Assembly (NCBI RefSeq): GCF_003201605.1
Contig: NZ_QJJR01000016.1
Span: forward strand, 1-56,659
Length of the DNA: 56,659 nucleotides
Origin: Streptohalobacillus salinus
GTDB lineage: Bacteria > Bacillota > Bacilli > Bacillales > Amphibacillaceae
Direction of reading: 5' to 3'
This document shows, piece after piece, positions 35,556 to 46,131 of the stretch; the first letter of the stretch is position 1, and the number at the start of each line of letters is the position of its first letter. The notes below the pieces were generated by a model that did not search any database, was not told where the DNA came from, and was given only the letters and a program-made list of their open reading frames with translations. Made by a program: the position numbers and the translations under genes.

Positions 35556-35598
35556 GGAGAAGTAATTGACTTCATAAACAATTACTTCCCCCCTTTTT
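35556..35598 (+). terminator. Terminator closing the small-peptide cluster
   Basis: GAAGTAATTG (35559-35568) pairs with CAATTACTTC (35579-35588), followed by CCCCC and TTTTT. It implies that a transcript covers the small frames upstream. Confidence 0.7.
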
Positions 35599-35628
35599 AG
35601 TAACTTTCTTTTACATTGACCTTTAGAA

Positions 35629-35870
35629 CCTGGATGCCCGATAATTTATAACGAAGGAATCGGGATATCCAGGCTATCGTGCGTTTCTGTGACATCTTGA
35701 AAAACGTTTGACTTGATGATGTTGTTTCGCCTTTTGGGCAAAGTTTTGCCCCACACTCATGGTCTCTTTTTTTAGGAATGGATGCGCGGAGAACTGAGCT
35801 GGTTAATGCAAAGGGAGAGCCAAATCCTCTGATTGAAAAGGGAGTTAATGATTGATAAATATCATTAATT
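35629..35870. repeat. Palindrome-bearing segment, possible dispersed repeat or element remnant
   Basis: It opens with a long hairpin: CCTGGAT-GC-CCGAT (35629-35642) against ATCGGG-AT-ATCCAGG (35659-35673). It continues about 200 bp with overlapping open frames on both strands and no ribosome site. A minus-strand frame of about 85 codons runs from about 35870 to 35600. Both-strand openness plus a terminal palindrome is typical of small repeats or IS remnants. No transposase domain is recognised. Confidence 0.35.
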
Positions 35871-35977
35871 TATACTTAGACTTATTCATACAAATCCACA
35901 CGTTGATTTCAATTAGTGTATAATAAGAGAGCAATTAAATAAAAGACGACGACATAGAAGAAAGTGAGCGTGACCTA

Positions 35978-36700
35978 ATGGGACGTAAATGGAACAACAT
36001 TAAAGAAAAAAAGGCTAGCAAAGATAAAAGTACGAGTCGTATTTATGCGAAGTTCGGGCGTGAGATCTATGTAGCAGCTAAGCAAGGGGAACCGAACCCT
36101 GACTCCAATCAAGCATTAAAATTTGTTTTAGAACGTGCAAAAACTTACAGCGTACCTAAACACATCATTGACCGCGCGATCGAAAAAGCGAAAGGCGGCG
36201 GTGAAGAGAACTTTGATGAACTTCGCTATGAAGGGTTTGGACCGAGTGGCTCAATGGTCATTGTCGATACCTTAACCAATAACGTTAACCGCACCGCTGC
36301 TGATGTGCGCATGACTTATGGTAAAAATGGTGGCAACATGGGGACGACCGGTTCTTGCAGCTATATGTTTGATTATACGGCTGTCCTTGGCGTCGAAGAT
36401 AAAACAGTGGATGAAATCATTGAACTGATGATGGAAGAAGAATTAGACGTGCGTGATGTGGTTGATGAAGATGGTGCAGTCATTATTTATGCTGAACCTG
36501 ATCAATTCCATGCCGTTCAAGAAGCATTAAAAACGATCGGTGTTGAAACATTCACCGTAACTGAACTAGCGATGTTGCCGCAAAATGAAGTGACCCTTAC
36601 CGGGGACGATCTTGAACAATTTGAAAAGCTGATTGATGCACTCGACGAATTAGAAGATGTACAGAACGTCTATCATAATGTAGATTTAGGCGACGCGTAA
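35978..36700 (+). CDS. yeeI: YebC/PmpR family protein, YeeI type
   Basis: 240 residues, near-identical in pattern to Bacillus YeeI. It starts [18 protein letters not shown] rather than the MAGHSKW of YrbC-type paralogues, and contains [19 protein letters not shown] and [10 protein letters not shown]. YebC proteins act as transcriptional regulators or, as shown for some members, ribosome-associated factors that relieve stalling at proline stretches. Cytosolic. A possible -10 TATAAT lies at 35919-35924. Followed 54 bp later by pepF. Confidence 0.93.
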   Translation: MGRKWNNIKEKKASKDKSTSRIYAKFGREIYVAAKQGEPNPDSNQALKFVLERAKTYSVPKHIIDRAIEKAKGGGEENFDELRYEGFGPSGSMVIVDTLTNNVNRTAADVRMTYGKNGGNMGTTGSCSYMFDYTAVLGVEDKTVDEIIELMMEEELDVRDVVDEDGAVIIYAEPDQFHAVQEALKTIGVETFTVTELAMLPQNEVTLTGDDLEQFEKLIDALDELEDVQNVYHNVDLGDA

Positions 36701-36754
36701 GGGAAATCCTTACTGTCGTCTTTTTCTTTGCGAATAAGAAAGGACAGGATAACT

Positions 36755-38566
36755 ATGACCACCCATTACCCAGACAGATGGAACCTTGATGAGATTTTTC
36801 TAGGCGGAACGAGCTCCGCCGCGCTTCAAGAAAAAATAATGGCAACCAAAGAAGCACTCGACCAATTTCAACAGAAACTGGAGACCACCTCAACTGATGT
36901 CTTAACAGCTTCGAAAATAAAGGCACTGATTGACGAGGAGGCTACGCTTGAAAAAGCGTTAACACAAGCGTCTGTATTCGTCCAGATGTGCCACGACGCT
37001 AATACATCCGACCCGCACGCAACCGTCGTTAAAGGTCAAGTGATGACGTTGTATGCCCAACTTCAAAAACAAGATAATTTGGTGACGAAGCAATTGGTAG
37101 CCCTAACAGAAGCAGAATGGGACTCTCTTATCAAAGATCCCATCCTTAAACCAATCGCTTTTCGTTTAAATGAGCGTAGACAGATCGGACGGCGTTTACT
37201 ATCTGACAAAGAAGAAGCGTTAATTGCCGATTTAAATAATGATGGTCTAAGCGGTTGGAGCAGTGTCTATGACACGATTGTCTCGACGATGACCATTCCT
37301 TTTACAGGGCCTGACGGAGAGACGACGGCACTCTCAGTTGGCCAAGCGATGAACCGCATGCATGCCGACGCTGATCCTAACGTAAGGCAACAACTCTTCA
37401 ACAATTGGGAAGACGCATGGACCAAACAAGCACCCATTCTAACTGATGTGTTAAACCACTTAGATGGCTACCGGATTACCTTGCAGGCACGCCACGCGTA
37501 TAACGATCATTTAGAAGAACCGCTCGAATATAACCGAATGTCCGCTGCGACATTAGCGGCGATGTGGAAAGCGGTCGATCAAGCAAAACAACCATTTGTT
37601 GACTTCTTAATGAAAAAAGCGGAGCTACTCGGTAAAGAGCAATTAGGCTGGGAAGATGTCGACGCGCCGCTCACCCTTTCAAAAGCAAAGGCAACGACGT
37701 TTAGCTTTGACGAGGCGTGCGCCTTTATTTTAAAACACTTTGAAAACTTCGGACCTAAATTAACCGGTTTTACAAAACACGCCCTTGAAGCAGGCTGGGT
37801 CGAGGCTGAAGACCGTGACCAAAAACGACCCGGCGGCTATTGCACGAGCTTACCTGAAGATGATCAATCCCGGATCTTCATGACCTTTACCGGTTCAACG
37901 TCGGACACAAGTACGCTTGCACACGAACTCGGTCACGCTTTTCACAGTCATGTGCTTACCGATCAACCTTACCCTAACCAGCAATATGCGATGAATGTGG
38001 CTGAAACGGCGAGTACGTTCGCAGAGATGATCATTGCTGATGCAACCGTTAAAGCAGCGACTTCCGATCAAGAGAAATTGATGTTATTAAACACAAAACT
38101 TGAAGGCGCTGTGGCAATGTTTATGAATATCCATGCCCGCTTCTTGTTTGAAGATCAATTCTATCAAGCACGGCAAAAAGGTGTTGTAGCCGAAGAGACA
38201 TTGAACCAAATGATGGAAGCTGCCCAAAAACAAGCCTTTGGTGATGCACTTAGCCATTATCACCCGCATTTCTGGGCAAGTAAATTACACTTCTTTATCG
38301 ACGATGTGCCTTTTTACAACTTCCCCTATACTTTCGGCTTCTTATTTAGTCTCGGTATTTACAGCAAGTATGCTGAGCAACCAGATGGGTTTGAAGACAC
38401 CTATATTGCTTTACTGAAAGACACAGGGGCGATGACGGTTGAAGACTTAGCGAAGAAACACCTAGATGTTGATTTAACGGATGTCAACTTTTGGGCAAAC
38501 GGGATACAACTCATGGTCAATGATGTTAAACAATTTATTACGCTGGCGAATCAATTAAAAAAATAG
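36755..38566 (+). CDS. pepF: Oligoendopeptidase F family M3 metallopeptidase
   Basis: 603 residues, normal for PepF. The zinc site HELGH is at residue 390 (STLAHELGHAFHSH), with the third ligand Glu in VAETASTFAEM about 28 residues on. It hydrolyses oligopeptides of about 7-17 residues in the cytosol and could process peptides brought in by the ABC system at 41-48 kb. A frame nine codons longer starts with TTG; AAAGGA is placed for the ATG at 36755. Confidence 0.95.
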   Translation: MTTHYPDRWNLDEIFLGGTSSAALQEKIMATKEALDQFQQKLETTSTDVLTASKIKALIDEEATLEKALTQASVFVQMCHDANTSDPHATVVKGQVMTLYAQLQKQDNLVTKQLVALTEAEWDSLIKDPILKPIAFRLNERRQIGRRLLSDKEEALIADLNNDGLSGWSSVYDTIVSTMTIPFTGPDGETTALSVGQAMNRMHADADPNVRQQLFNNWEDAWTKQAPILTDVLNHLDGYRITLQARHAYNDHLEEPLEYNRMSAATLAAMWKAVDQAKQPFVDFLMKKAELLGKEQLGWEDVDAPLTLSKAKATTFSFDEACAFILKHFENFGPKLTGFTKHALEAGWVEAEDRDQKRPGGYCTSLPEDDQSRIFMTFTGSTSDTSTLAHELGHAFHSHVLTDQPYPNQQYAMNVAETASTFAEMIIADATVKAATSDQEKLMLLNTKLEGAVAMFMNIHARFLFEDQFYQARQKGVVAEETLNQMMEAAQKQAFGDALSHYHPHFWASKLHFFIDDVPFYNFPYTFGFLFSLGIYSKYAEQPDGFEDTYIALLKDTGAMTVEDLAKKHLDVDLTDVNFWANGIQLMVNDVKQFITLANQLKK

Positions 38567-38595
38567 ACGCTACCGGCGACTAAGCTTACAAAACT

Positions 38596-38646
38596 AAAGA
38601 ACACCTGCCCCTTGATGGACGTTTATCACAGGGGTAGGTGTTCTTT
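38596..38646 (+). terminator. Terminator of pepF
   Basis: AAAGAACACCTGCCCC pairs with GGGGTAGGTGTTCTTT (one G-T pair) around a 19-nt loop. Confidence 0.8.
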
Positions 38647-38853
38647 AATGACTTAAACAAGCGTGATTCATCGATAAAAGAACAAAGACCCTTGTCGTCA
38701 ACACCTTAAATGCAGCAAAATATTGCACTGCGATTACAATCGTTAGATCAAAAAATCCTCATTCATTTTGTGAGTTTTATTAGGTTCATAAACTGCATGT
38801 ATTGGTTTTAAATGACGCATCATCACTTACCGAAAAATGCTACAACAAACCTT

Positions 38854-38879
38854 TACATTTGCGAAATACTTGCCGATAC
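38854..38879 (+). promoter_or_regulatory. Sigma-D (motility) type promoter of the MCP gene
   Basis: TACA (38854-38857), 14 bp, then GCCGATAC (38872-38879). The -10 matches the sigma-D consensus GCCGATAT at 7 of 8 positions and the -35 TAAA at 3 of 4. It lies about 75 bp before the receptor start. Confidence 0.65.
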
Positions 38880-38954
38880 TATAGGTGGTATTAGTTTTTA
38901 AACTAAATACTTTACTATCTATTACTGAAATGATTAAAACGGAGGAAACATTTT

Positions 38955-40424
38955 ATGCATGCCATTCAAGAAATGAAGTTAAATGATTTAAAAACAAAGA
39001 ATAAGTTAGCGCTCGTTGCTTTCTTAATCTCATTGGTCAGTGGTTTCGCTTTAGCTTTTTTAGCGGGTGAAACATTTAAAGCGTTATTTTATGGTTCGGA
39101 AATTGTTGTATTACTCGTTTTATATTTTGTTTTTAAACACGCCTTCAAAAAAGATCATCTTTACCCTTACATCTTGATCGTAGCTGGTTATTTGTATACG
39201 ATTACTGGTATCTTTTTATTTGAAAGCACACTTTCTATTACTTTAATCTTTTTCTTCTTGCTCTTTTTAGCAACCATCTTTTTAATGAAATCTTTATTTG
39301 TCTTTGCGCTAATTGGTGGCGTGACCGGGATTTACTTAAATGCTAGTTATGCGGATGCCTCATTAGCCCTCTTAACTGACAATTTAACCTTAGCGCTCGC
39401 GACCTATTTATTGTCGGGTATGCTTGCGTTTATCTTGATTTACTTAAATAATAAACAACAGCAAACTGTCGAGGCCTTACTGTTACGGACTGAAGAAGAC
39501 GCAGCAGAAAAAGCAGCGTCGCGTAACCAATTAGAACAACAAGTTGAAATGATTGTCGGGCATCTAACATCGATGAACACTAACATTCAAGCGAATCTCA
39601 CCTCACAAGAGGAAATCGCAATTGCCATTAATGAAGTCGCAACAGGCAGTACTGACCAAAGCGAAAAAATCATCGACATTAGTGACTTCGCAAAAGAGAC
39701 ACTCGATGAATCACAACAAATGTTAAAAGAAACAGGTGTTTTAAAAGACAACTTAGCACAGTCAACGAACACGGCCAGTGAAGGCAATCAATTGCTGCAA
39801 GCACTCGTTGCCAACACAAAACAATTACTGGTTGATTTTAAAACAATGCACACGGCCTTTAACGAACTGTCTGTTAAAATCGAAGAAACAAATACCTTCT
39901 CAGAAAGTATCATTCAGGTCAGTGAACAAACCAACTTACTCGCTTTAAACGCATCGATTGAAGCAGCACGCGCCGGCGAAGCAGGTAAAGGCTTTGCGGT
40001 TGTAGCTGATGAGATCAGAAAGTTAGCGGAGAGCACCAATGGTGCTGCCGAAAAAATCACAACCAACCTCAATGACGTGAATACAACGCATCACTTTACT
40101 TTAGAACAAATGCAGCATAATTTAACAATGAGTGAAGAAAACCTTACCCGTGCCAATGCTGTCGACCAAGCCTTTGGTTCACTTGCTAACTACTTAGACA
40201 GTTTAAACACACAGTTTGCGCAATTTGAGTCAATGGCGCATCAAGTTGAAAACAACACCAACCAAGTTAGTTTCCAAACCAATGAATTGGCCGCGATTAT
40301 TGAACAATCTTCAGCAAGTCTAGAAGAAATGAGTGCGACAATTGAAACATTGAATAAGCAAAACACAACCCTAGCAAATGAAATGGCTGAGACTGAAGCG
40401 ACGGCTAAGCAACTCGTTGACTAA
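38955..40424 (+). CDS. Methyl-accepting chemotaxis protein with membrane-embedded sensor
   Basis: 489 residues. The N terminus carries about six closely spaced helices (residues 20-170) with very short loops and no extracytoplasmic ligand domain or HAMP. The cytoplasmic coiled-coil signalling domain follows, with the hairpin tip [20 protein letters not shown] and [13 protein letters not shown] (about 320-355). Such receptors sense membrane-related or intracellular cues. Preceded by a sigma-D-like promoter, consistent with a motile organism; no other chemotaxis gene is nearby. GGAGG precedes the ATG. Confidence 0.93.
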   Translation: MHAIQEMKLNDLKTKNKLALVAFLISLVSGFALAFLAGETFKALFYGSEIVVLLVLYFVFKHAFKKDHLYPYILIVAGYLYTITGIFLFESTLSITLIFFFLLFLATIFLMKSLFVFALIGGVTGIYLNASYADASLALLTDNLTLALATYLLSGMLAFILIYLNNKQQQTVEALLLRTEEDAAEKAASRNQLEQQVEMIVGHLTSMNTNIQANLTSQEEIAIAINEVATGSTDQSEKIIDISDFAKETLDESQQMLKETGVLKDNLAQSTNTASEGNQLLQALVANTKQLLVDFKTMHTAFNELSVKIEETNTFSESIIQVSEQTNLLALNASIEAARAGEAGKGFAVVADEIRKLAESTNGAAEKITTNLNDVNTTHHFTLEQMQHNLTMSEENLTRANAVDQAFGSLANYLDSLNTQFAQFESMAHQVENNTNQVSFQTNELAAIIEQSSASLEEMSATIETLNKQNTTLANEMAETEATAKQLVD

Positions 40425-40478
40425 AAGCAATACCCTTCGTCAAGCTGGCTCGCGATAAACATCAGCCAAGTCCGGTAG

Positions 40479-40519
40479 AAAAAGCACCCCATCCATGTTT
40501 AAGTGGATGGGGTGCTTTT
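40479..40519. terminator. Terminator after the MCP gene
   Basis: AAAAAGCACCCCATCCA pairs with TGGATGGGGTGCTTTT around a short loop, with T run. Confidence 0.92.
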
Positions 40520-40595
40520 CACTTTATCTATTTCTTAGCCCGCGCAACAGCTGCTTTTGATTCGTTAGCATAAATTGACTGATCCTCTTTATGCG

Positions 40596-41270
40596 TTACT
40601 CGACCCATTGAACAACATCAGTTACTGGCCGACGTGTTTTTGGATAAGGCACATTTACTCGGTAGCCAAAAGCAACCATCACCGATACTGTGAAGTTACC
40701 GCCGTCCAGCAAACCTTCCGCTCCCAACAACTGATTAATTTCCAGCTCATTAAACCCTTCAATCGGGCAAGAGTCTATCCCCATTTCTGCCGCTACAGTC
40801 ATCATATTCGCAAGCGGAATATAGGTTTGTCGCTTTGCCCAGTCTGTTAGGTAACGGGGATCATCAAGCAGCTTAAAATCATCGCGCTGAAAATGTTCAA
40901 GCATCTGTCTAATACCACTGACTCGCTCCGGTTTAAAACCGAGCGTATCCAGATAATGCGTCTTGATGTAGTTGGCATCATAACGGACATCAGCTGCTGT
41001 CCGGGCAAGGATAATGACAAATCGACTGGCATCCATCACTTTATCTTTTGCCCCCCAAGACGTCTGTTTGATCTTTTCACGCAACGCTTTATTTTCAATC
41101 ACTAAGAAACGCCAAGGCTCAAGACCAACAGAACTCGGTGATAACCGGGCCACCTCTAAAATCGTCTCAAAATCTGCTTGGTCAATCGATTTACTCGTAT
41201 CAAACTGTTTGGTCGCATGACGAAACTCATGGGCATGAATCAGTGCTTCTCTTTTTTGACTATCACTCAT
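40596..41270 (-). CDS. Nitroreductase family NAD(P)H oxidoreductase (NfsB-like)
   Basis: About 224 residues with the FMN-binding pattern of the family: FRHATKQFD near the N terminus, SPSSVGLEPWRFLVI, and the C-terminal GIDSCPIEGF and VMVAFGYRV. It reduces nitroaromatics or quinones; the natural substrate is unknown. A frame eight codons longer includes the ribosome site TGGAGG, so ATG at 41270 is the start. It lies downstream of the ATPase gene on the same strand with a hairpin between. Confidence 0.92.
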   Translation of the reverse strand: MSDSQKREALIHAHEFRHATKQFDTSKSIDQADFETILEVARLSPSSVGLEPWRFLVIENKALREKIKQTSWGAKDKVMDASRFVIILARTAADVRYDANYIKTHYLDTLGFKPERVSGIRQMLEHFQRDDFKLLDDPRYLTDWAKRQTYIPLANMMTVAAEMGIDSCPIEGFNELEINQLLGAEGLLDGGNFTVSVMVAFGYRVNVPYPKTRRPVTDVVQWVE

Positions 41271-41296
41271 CACTACTGAACCTCCATTTATCATTG

Positions 41297-41327
41297 TAGT
41301 CCCTCTAGTCTAACGAGCGAGGGACTA
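41297..41327 (-). terminator. Hairpin between the peptide ATPase and nitroreductase genes
   Basis: TAGTCCCTC/GAGGGACTA stem with a 13-nt loop. There is no T run on the minus strand, so it may be a weak terminator or attenuator. Confidence 0.4.
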
Positions 41328-41351
41328 TTTGTCACTTCACGGCCCTCGCGA

Positions 41352-43058
41352 TTAAGTAAGTACCCAGTGCTCAGGACGTTGTTCTTCTAAAAGATTATGT
41401 TCAAACACATATGTTGATAAAGCAGCATCGTAGTGTTCAATCTTTTGGCGTTCTATCTCAGGATCAGGTACGGGCACTGCATCCAGTAACGCCTTCGTAT
41501 AAGGATGAAGCGGATGATCATACAACTCTTCTGACGGAGCAACTTCAATAATTCTCCCATTATGCATCACGGCGACCCGATCACACAAGTGTTTCACCAT
41601 GGCTAAGTCATGAGCGATGAATAAGTATGTCAGACCGTATTGTTGCTGTAGATCATTTAATAAATCCACCACTTGCGACTGGATCGAGACATCAAGTGCT
41701 GATAGTGGCTCATCACACACGATTAGCGAGGGATTCACCGCTAGCGCGCGAGCAATCCCAATCCGCTGTTGCTGTCCCCCAGAGAATTCATGGGGGTAAC
41801 GATCCGCATGTTCTTTATCTAAACCTACTTGTTCAAGAAGCGCTTCTACCCGCTCCCGTCGTTCTTTCTTGGTCCGAGATAGCTTATGAATATCAAGCGG
41901 TTGCCCCACAATGTCCAATACTTTCATCCGTGGATTGAGCGCCGACTTTGGATCTTGGAAAATAATCTGTATATCGCGACGTAACGCTTTAAGTTCTTTC
42001 CGGTTAAAGCGATGAATCCCCATCCCTTGATAGAGCACTTCCCCTTCTGTTTGTTCCATGAGTTGTAACAACAACCGGCCGGTCGTCGACTTCCCTGAAC
42101 CGGATTCACCAACAAGACCGAGGGTTTCGCCTGGCTTAATATGAAAAGCTATTCCATCGACTGCCCGAACAACTTCCCCACTTTTTAAGGTGAAGTGTTT
42201 CTTTAATCCTGATGCTTCCACAATTGCCGGGCCTTCAGCTAGATGCGTTTTGGCACGGATGGTTTTAGGTTGATTGATACGTGGAAGTGCTGCTAATAGA
42301 GCTTTTGTATAGGGGTGCTGCGGCGTTTTGAAAATGGCTGCAGTTGAGTTACGCTCAACCACTTCGCCTTCTTTCATGACAATTACCCGATCACACATCC
42401 CGGCCACCACACCAAAATCGTGTGTAATTAAAATAATACTCATATCAAATTGTTGTTGCAGCCGTTTCATTAATTGTAAAATCTGTGCTTGAATTCTAAC
42501 ATCAAGTGCTGTGGTCGGCTCATCTGCAATCAACAGTTTTGGCCGGCAAACGAGTGCCATCGCAATCATTGCACGTTGCAACATCCCACCGGAAAACTCG
42601 TGCGGATACTGATGGTAGCGTTCTTCCGGCGAGGTAATCCCGACTAGCGTCAACATCTCTATCGTTTCTGCCTTCGCTTCACTTCCTGATAGACCACGGT
42701 GTTTTATCACCATTTCATCAATTTGTTTCCCGATTTTCATAATCGGGTTAAAGGCACTCATCGGATCTTGAAAAATCATGCTGATTTCTTTACCTCTAAT
42801 ATCTTCCATCCTCTTCTTCGACGCTTGATGAAGATTTTCTGATTGATAACTGATCTGTTTTGCCTCAACCTCTGCCTGTAGGGGCAATAACTGCATAATC
42901 GCTTTGGCTGTCACACTTTTACCCGAACCTGATTCTCCAACAATACCGAGGGTTTCCCCTGGCCCTACCTGAAAGGAAATCGATTTGACGGCATCTATCG
43001 AACGATCAGTGGATTGAAAGCGAACCGAAACATTTTCTAAGTTTAGTAGTGATTTCAT
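41352..43058 (-). CDS. Peptide ABC transporter ATPase, fused double domain (DppD-DppF/YejF type)
   Basis: About 568 residues with two complete ATPase domains. Domain 1 (about 5-255): Walker A GIVGESGSGKSVTAK, signature HEFSGGMLQRAMIAMAL. Domain 2 (about 285-530): Walker A GLVGESGSGKSTTGR, signature HEFSGGQQQRIGIARAL. Each is followed by an oligopeptide-type C-terminal element (QHPYTKALLAALP; LHPYTKALLDAVP). One polypeptide thus replaces the usual OppD/OppF pair. It is divergent from the two permeases and the binding lipoprotein, with which it surely forms one importer. ATG at 43058 is better spaced from GGAG than the ATG at 43064. Confidence 0.93.
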   Translation of the reverse strand: MKSLLNLENVSVRFQSTDRSIDAVKSISFQVGPGETLGIVGESGSGKSVTAKAIMQLLPLQAEVEAKQISYQSENLHQASKKRMEDIRGKEISMIFQDPMSAFNPIMKIGKQIDEMVIKHRGLSGSEAKAETIEMLTLVGITSPEERYHQYPHEFSGGMLQRAMIAMALVCRPKLLIADEPTTALDVRIQAQILQLMKRLQQQFDMSIILITHDFGVVAGMCDRVIVMKEGEVVERNSTAAIFKTPQHPYTKALLAALPRINQPKTIRAKTHLAEGPAIVEASGLKKHFTLKSGEVVRAVDGIAFHIKPGETLGLVGESGSGKSTTGRLLLQLMEQTEGEVLYQGMGIHRFNRKELKALRRDIQIIFQDPKSALNPRMKVLDIVGQPLDIHKLSRTKKERRERVEALLEQVGLDKEHADRYPHEFSGGQQQRIGIARALAVNPSLIVCDEPLSALDVSIQSQVVDLLNDLQQQYGLTYLFIAHDLAMVKHLCDRVAVMHNGRIIEVAPSEELYDHPLHPYTKALLDAVPVPDPEIERQKIEHYDAALSTYVFEHNLLEEQRPEHWVLT

Positions 43059-43088
43059 ATACATTACTCCAATTGTAAAGTTTATAGT

Positions 43089-43117
43089 TTGACAAATACT
43101 GTAGACACTTCTATAAT
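43089..43117 (+). promoter_or_regulatory. Consensus sigma-A promoter of the permease/SBP operon
   Basis: TTGACA (43089-43094), 17 bp, TATAAT (43112-43117), a perfect match to consensus, about 65 bp upstream of the first permease. Confidence 0.9.
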
Positions 43118-43182
43118 TCTCTTTAAGCTATTCTATACTAGATTACTCGGGATTATCAAGTTTAATGAAAGGAAGCGTCCTT

Positions 43183-44595
43183 ATGACAGCTAATCAAACA
43201 CATAATCGCCTCTTGACAGGTTATCAGTATGTCAACCGTTTTCCCTACTTGAGATGGATAAACTGGACGCTTGGTATACTTGTCCATCTATTTACATATC
43301 TTAGTTTTCGTTTGTTGCATCGGGGTGAAACCTATCAGGTCCAGCTAAAACAAACGATTGAACAGTTACGTACTTCTCCATTAAAGCAGGAACTCGAAGA
43401 AAAATACAGCAATCAGTACGCTAAGAAGCTCGCCTACTTCAATGAAGATGCGACTGCCACGAAAAAACAGCGGCTCATTAATAGGCAAGTCGATGATGCG
43501 TTAACACTTAAAGCTAAAACACAACTTGCGCACAAAGAAAACCAGCCGATTAGTTATCAAGATTTCTATGAAAAAAAACTAACCGAGCCACTATTCCTAT
43601 GTCTGACGTTTATTCCAGGGCTACTGCTCTACAGCTTTTATTTCTTATATCATCAACCATTTTTACGGTTTGTCTTTGAACGACTCTTTTCAACCGTCTT
43701 TGTCATTATTGGTGTCATTGTCGTTGTCTTTACGATTCTTTACTTTTCTCCAACAGATGCGGCCGCAAATATTTTAGGGGAAGCAGCTACAATCGAACAA
43801 CGCATTGCTTTTAATGAACAGTACGGCCTTAACGAACCGTATTGGGTCCAGTTATCTGAGCAATTAAAAGGCTTACTCACCTTTGACTTAGGTTATTCTT
43901 TTACCGGCAATGCACCAATTTTAAATGATATTCAAAATCGCTTCCCAGTCACCTTGACTGTCGCGTTTTCGTCACTCCTATTGGCAGTGGCGATTGCTGT
44001 TCCGGTCGGGATGATTTCAGCAGCAAAAGTAAATTCGTTCTGGGATTATAGCTTTATGTTTATTGCCTTAATTGGCTTATCGATTCCAAGCTTTTGGCAA
44101 GGGTTGATCTTTATTTTAACCTTTTCTATTAAAGGCAACCTCTTACCATCAAGTTACGATCCTGGTAACTGGCTCTCCTTAATTATGCCAGTTATTGTGT
44201 TAGGTACAGGCCTGGCCGCTTCCATTGCCCGGATGACTCGATCTTCGCTCCTTGAAGTTATGCATGAGGATTACATGATGACGGCAAAAGCCAAAGGATT
44301 AAATAGCCGACAAATCTTCTTAACCCACGGGTTACGTAACGCTTGGATTCCAATTCTTACTGTCATTGGTTTGCAATTTGGCGTCATGCTGGGCGGAGCT
44401 GCTGTTACGGAGAAGGTCTTTAATATTAAAGGACTGGGGAGTTATATCGTCGATAAACAATTTATTCCTGATATTCCAGCTATTTTAGCCGGGGTTGTCT
44501 ATATTGCGATTGCCATTTCACTTGTTAATCTACTTGTTGATTTACTCTATGCTGTTTTAAACCCACGGATTCGCTCACAACTTAAAAATGACTAG
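43183..44595 (+). CDS. Peptide ABC transporter permease (DppB-like) with N-terminal extension
   Basis: 470 residues, against about 310 for ordinary DppB/OppB. The first 150 residues form an extra module: a hydrophobic segment ([18 protein letters not shown]), a charged helical stretch (about 45-120) and another helix before the standard domain. The permease domain begins near residue 155 ([21 protein letters not shown]), with [14 protein letters not shown] and the ATPase-contact loop [28 protein letters not shown] at 43183 is chosen because AAAGGAAG lies about 8 nt before it. First gene of the operon. Confidence 0.9.
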   Translation: MTANQTHNRLLTGYQYVNRFPYLRWINWTLGILVHLFTYLSFRLLHRGETYQVQLKQTIEQLRTSPLKQELEEKYSNQYAKKLAYFNEDATATKKQRLINRQVDDALTLKAKTQLAHKENQPISYQDFYEKKLTEPLFLCLTFIPGLLLYSFYFLYHQPFLRFVFERLFSTVFVIIGVIVVVFTILYFSPTDAAANILGEAATIEQRIAFNEQYGLNEPYWVQLSEQLKGLLTFDLGYSFTGNAPILNDIQNRFPVTLTVAFSSLLLAVAIAVPVGMISAAKVNSFWDYSFMFIALIGLSIPSFWQGLIFILTFSIKGNLLPSSYDPGNWLSLIMPVIVLGTGLAASIARMTRSSLLEVMHEDYMMTAKAKGLNSRQIFLTHGLRNAWIPILTVIGLQFGVMLGGAAVTEKVFNIKGLGSYIVDKQFIPDIPAILAGVVYIAIAISLVNLLVDLLYAVLNPRIRSQLKND

Positions 44596-44611
44596 GAAGG
44601 AGGCACGAAAC

Positions 44612-46090
44612 ATGTCGAATCAACGTTTCAAACAGAGTGACTTGTACAAACACGGTGTCTTTAGCCTCGTGGTTACAAGTGGCTTAGCGCTCGTTTTTTT
44701 ATGGAATAGCATGGAGACGGACCCATTTAGTTGGAACTTAATCTTCGCCTTCTTTGCCGGTAGCTATCTTCTCGGCGCTTGTTTACAACTTGTCCTCTTA
44801 AAGCGATTAAAACGTGATTTGTTAACGGCATCGACCCTGTCAACGGGGACGAAGCGGCTGGGGATGTTGCAGCTTATTGGTTTACTTACTGGTAACATTT
44901 TTATCGCGACTTTTAGTTTTCGGTTACTGAAGAAAACCGATAGCATCAGTTATACCTTAAGCTATTATATTCTTCTGACTGATTTTCTCATTGTAGCTGT
45001 TACCCTGCTAAATCTCTTTAAGCCTTATGTTGCTAACTCTTTTCTTTTAACAACCGGGGGATTACTTGCTTTACTGCTCATCGATATAGGTTGGTTGCTT
45101 TATTTTCACCGACAAAAACAACCGCTATCCAAACGGCGTGCGCTCCTTTTTATCAGCTTTCTGATTGTGACCAGCTTGACTGGAAATATCTTCCGTTTAT
45201 TACTTGCTTACACCGTGCTCTTGAATGGGGTGCTCAGTGATCGGACCAAGCGGGAACAGTGGCAGTTCTTTTGGTTGAAACTAATGCGTAGCTTTACGGC
45301 AATGATTGGCCTATTGTTCATCACCTTTATTTTGTCGCTCTCTTTAACGAGCTTTTTAACCTTCGTTGAATCGTTTGCGATTGCTAATAATTATGATCTT
45401 TTATTAGAACCGCCGTCCTTAAGCTATCCATTTGGCACTGATAACTTTGGGCGCGATGTCTTCTCACGGATTGTCTTTGGCGCACGAATATCGTTAATGA
45501 TTGGGGTCTTAACCACGTTGATTCCACTTATTATCGGTGGGTTATTAGGGGCTATCGCCGCTTATTATCATGAAGCTATTGACCAAGTCATTATGCGCGT
45601 GCTTGATGCATTATATGCAATTCCTGGTATTTTACTAGCGATTGCCATTATCGCAAGTTTCGGTTCAAATACCATTAACTTAATTATTGCCTTAAGCGTC
45701 GGTTCCATTCCGATGTTTGCCCGAACCATGCGGGCCAATATATTAATGGTCAAGAACTTAGAATACATTGAAGCTGCTCGTGCGCTTGGCGAACACGACT
45801 TTATTATTTTAGTTAAACATGCGATTCCTAATGCGCTCGCTCCGATGATTGTCCGAGCAACGTTAACCATTGGCACTGCTGTCATCGCTACGAGTAGCCT
45901 TAGTTTTCTTGGGCTCGGGGTCGAACCACATATTCCCGAATGGGGAAACGTCTTACGCATTGGGAGTACGTATTTAGAAACAGAGCCTTACCTTGCCATC
46001 TTTCCAGGACTCGCCATCATTTTACTGGTGCTTTCCTTTAACTTTCTTGGTGATGGATTAAGGGATGCGCTTGATCCAAAAATTAATTAA
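44612..46090 (+). CDS. Peptide ABC transporter permease (DppC-like) with extra N-terminal helices
   Basis: 492 residues, against about 300 for ordinary DppC. An N-terminal block of about 215 residues carries roughly six additional hydrophobic segments unlike standard permeases. The usual DppC domain follows: [25 protein letters not shown] near residue 270, EAA loop [27 protein letters not shown], and [10 protein letters not shown] near the end. The frame could start eight codons earlier, but AAGGAGG is correctly placed for the ATG at 44612. The stop lies 42 bp before the lipoprotein gene. Confidence 0.9.
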   Translation: MSNQRFKQSDLYKHGVFSLVVTSGLALVFLWNSMETDPFSWNLIFAFFAGSYLLGACLQLVLLKRLKRDLLTASTLSTGTKRLGMLQLIGLLTGNIFIATFSFRLLKKTDSISYTLSYYILLTDFLIVAVTLLNLFKPYVANSFLLTTGGLLALLLIDIGWLLYFHRQKQPLSKRRALLFISFLIVTSLTGNIFRLLLAYTVLLNGVLSDRTKREQWQFFWLKLMRSFTAMIGLLFITFILSLSLTSFLTFVESFAIANNYDLLLEPPSLSYPFGTDNFGRDVFSRIVFGARISLMIGVLTTLIPLIIGGLLGAIAAYYHEAIDQVIMRVLDALYAIPGILLAIAIIASFGSNTINLIIALSVGSIPMFARTMRANILMVKNLEYIEAARALGEHDFIILVKHAIPNALAPMIVRATLTIGTAVIATSSLSFLGLGVEPHIPEWGNVLRIGSTYLETEPYLAIFPGLAIILLVLSFNFLGDGLRDALDPKIN

Positions 46091-46131
46091 CCGTTTCAAA
46101 CAGTAAGATAAACGATAAGGGGGAAAAGAAA

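Larger units (their letters stand above)
38567..38954. other. 388-bp intergenic region
   Basis: It contains the pepF terminator (38596-38646) and the sigma-D-like promoter of the chemotaxis receptor (38854-38879). The 200 bp between them shows nothing I recognise. Confidence 0.5.
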
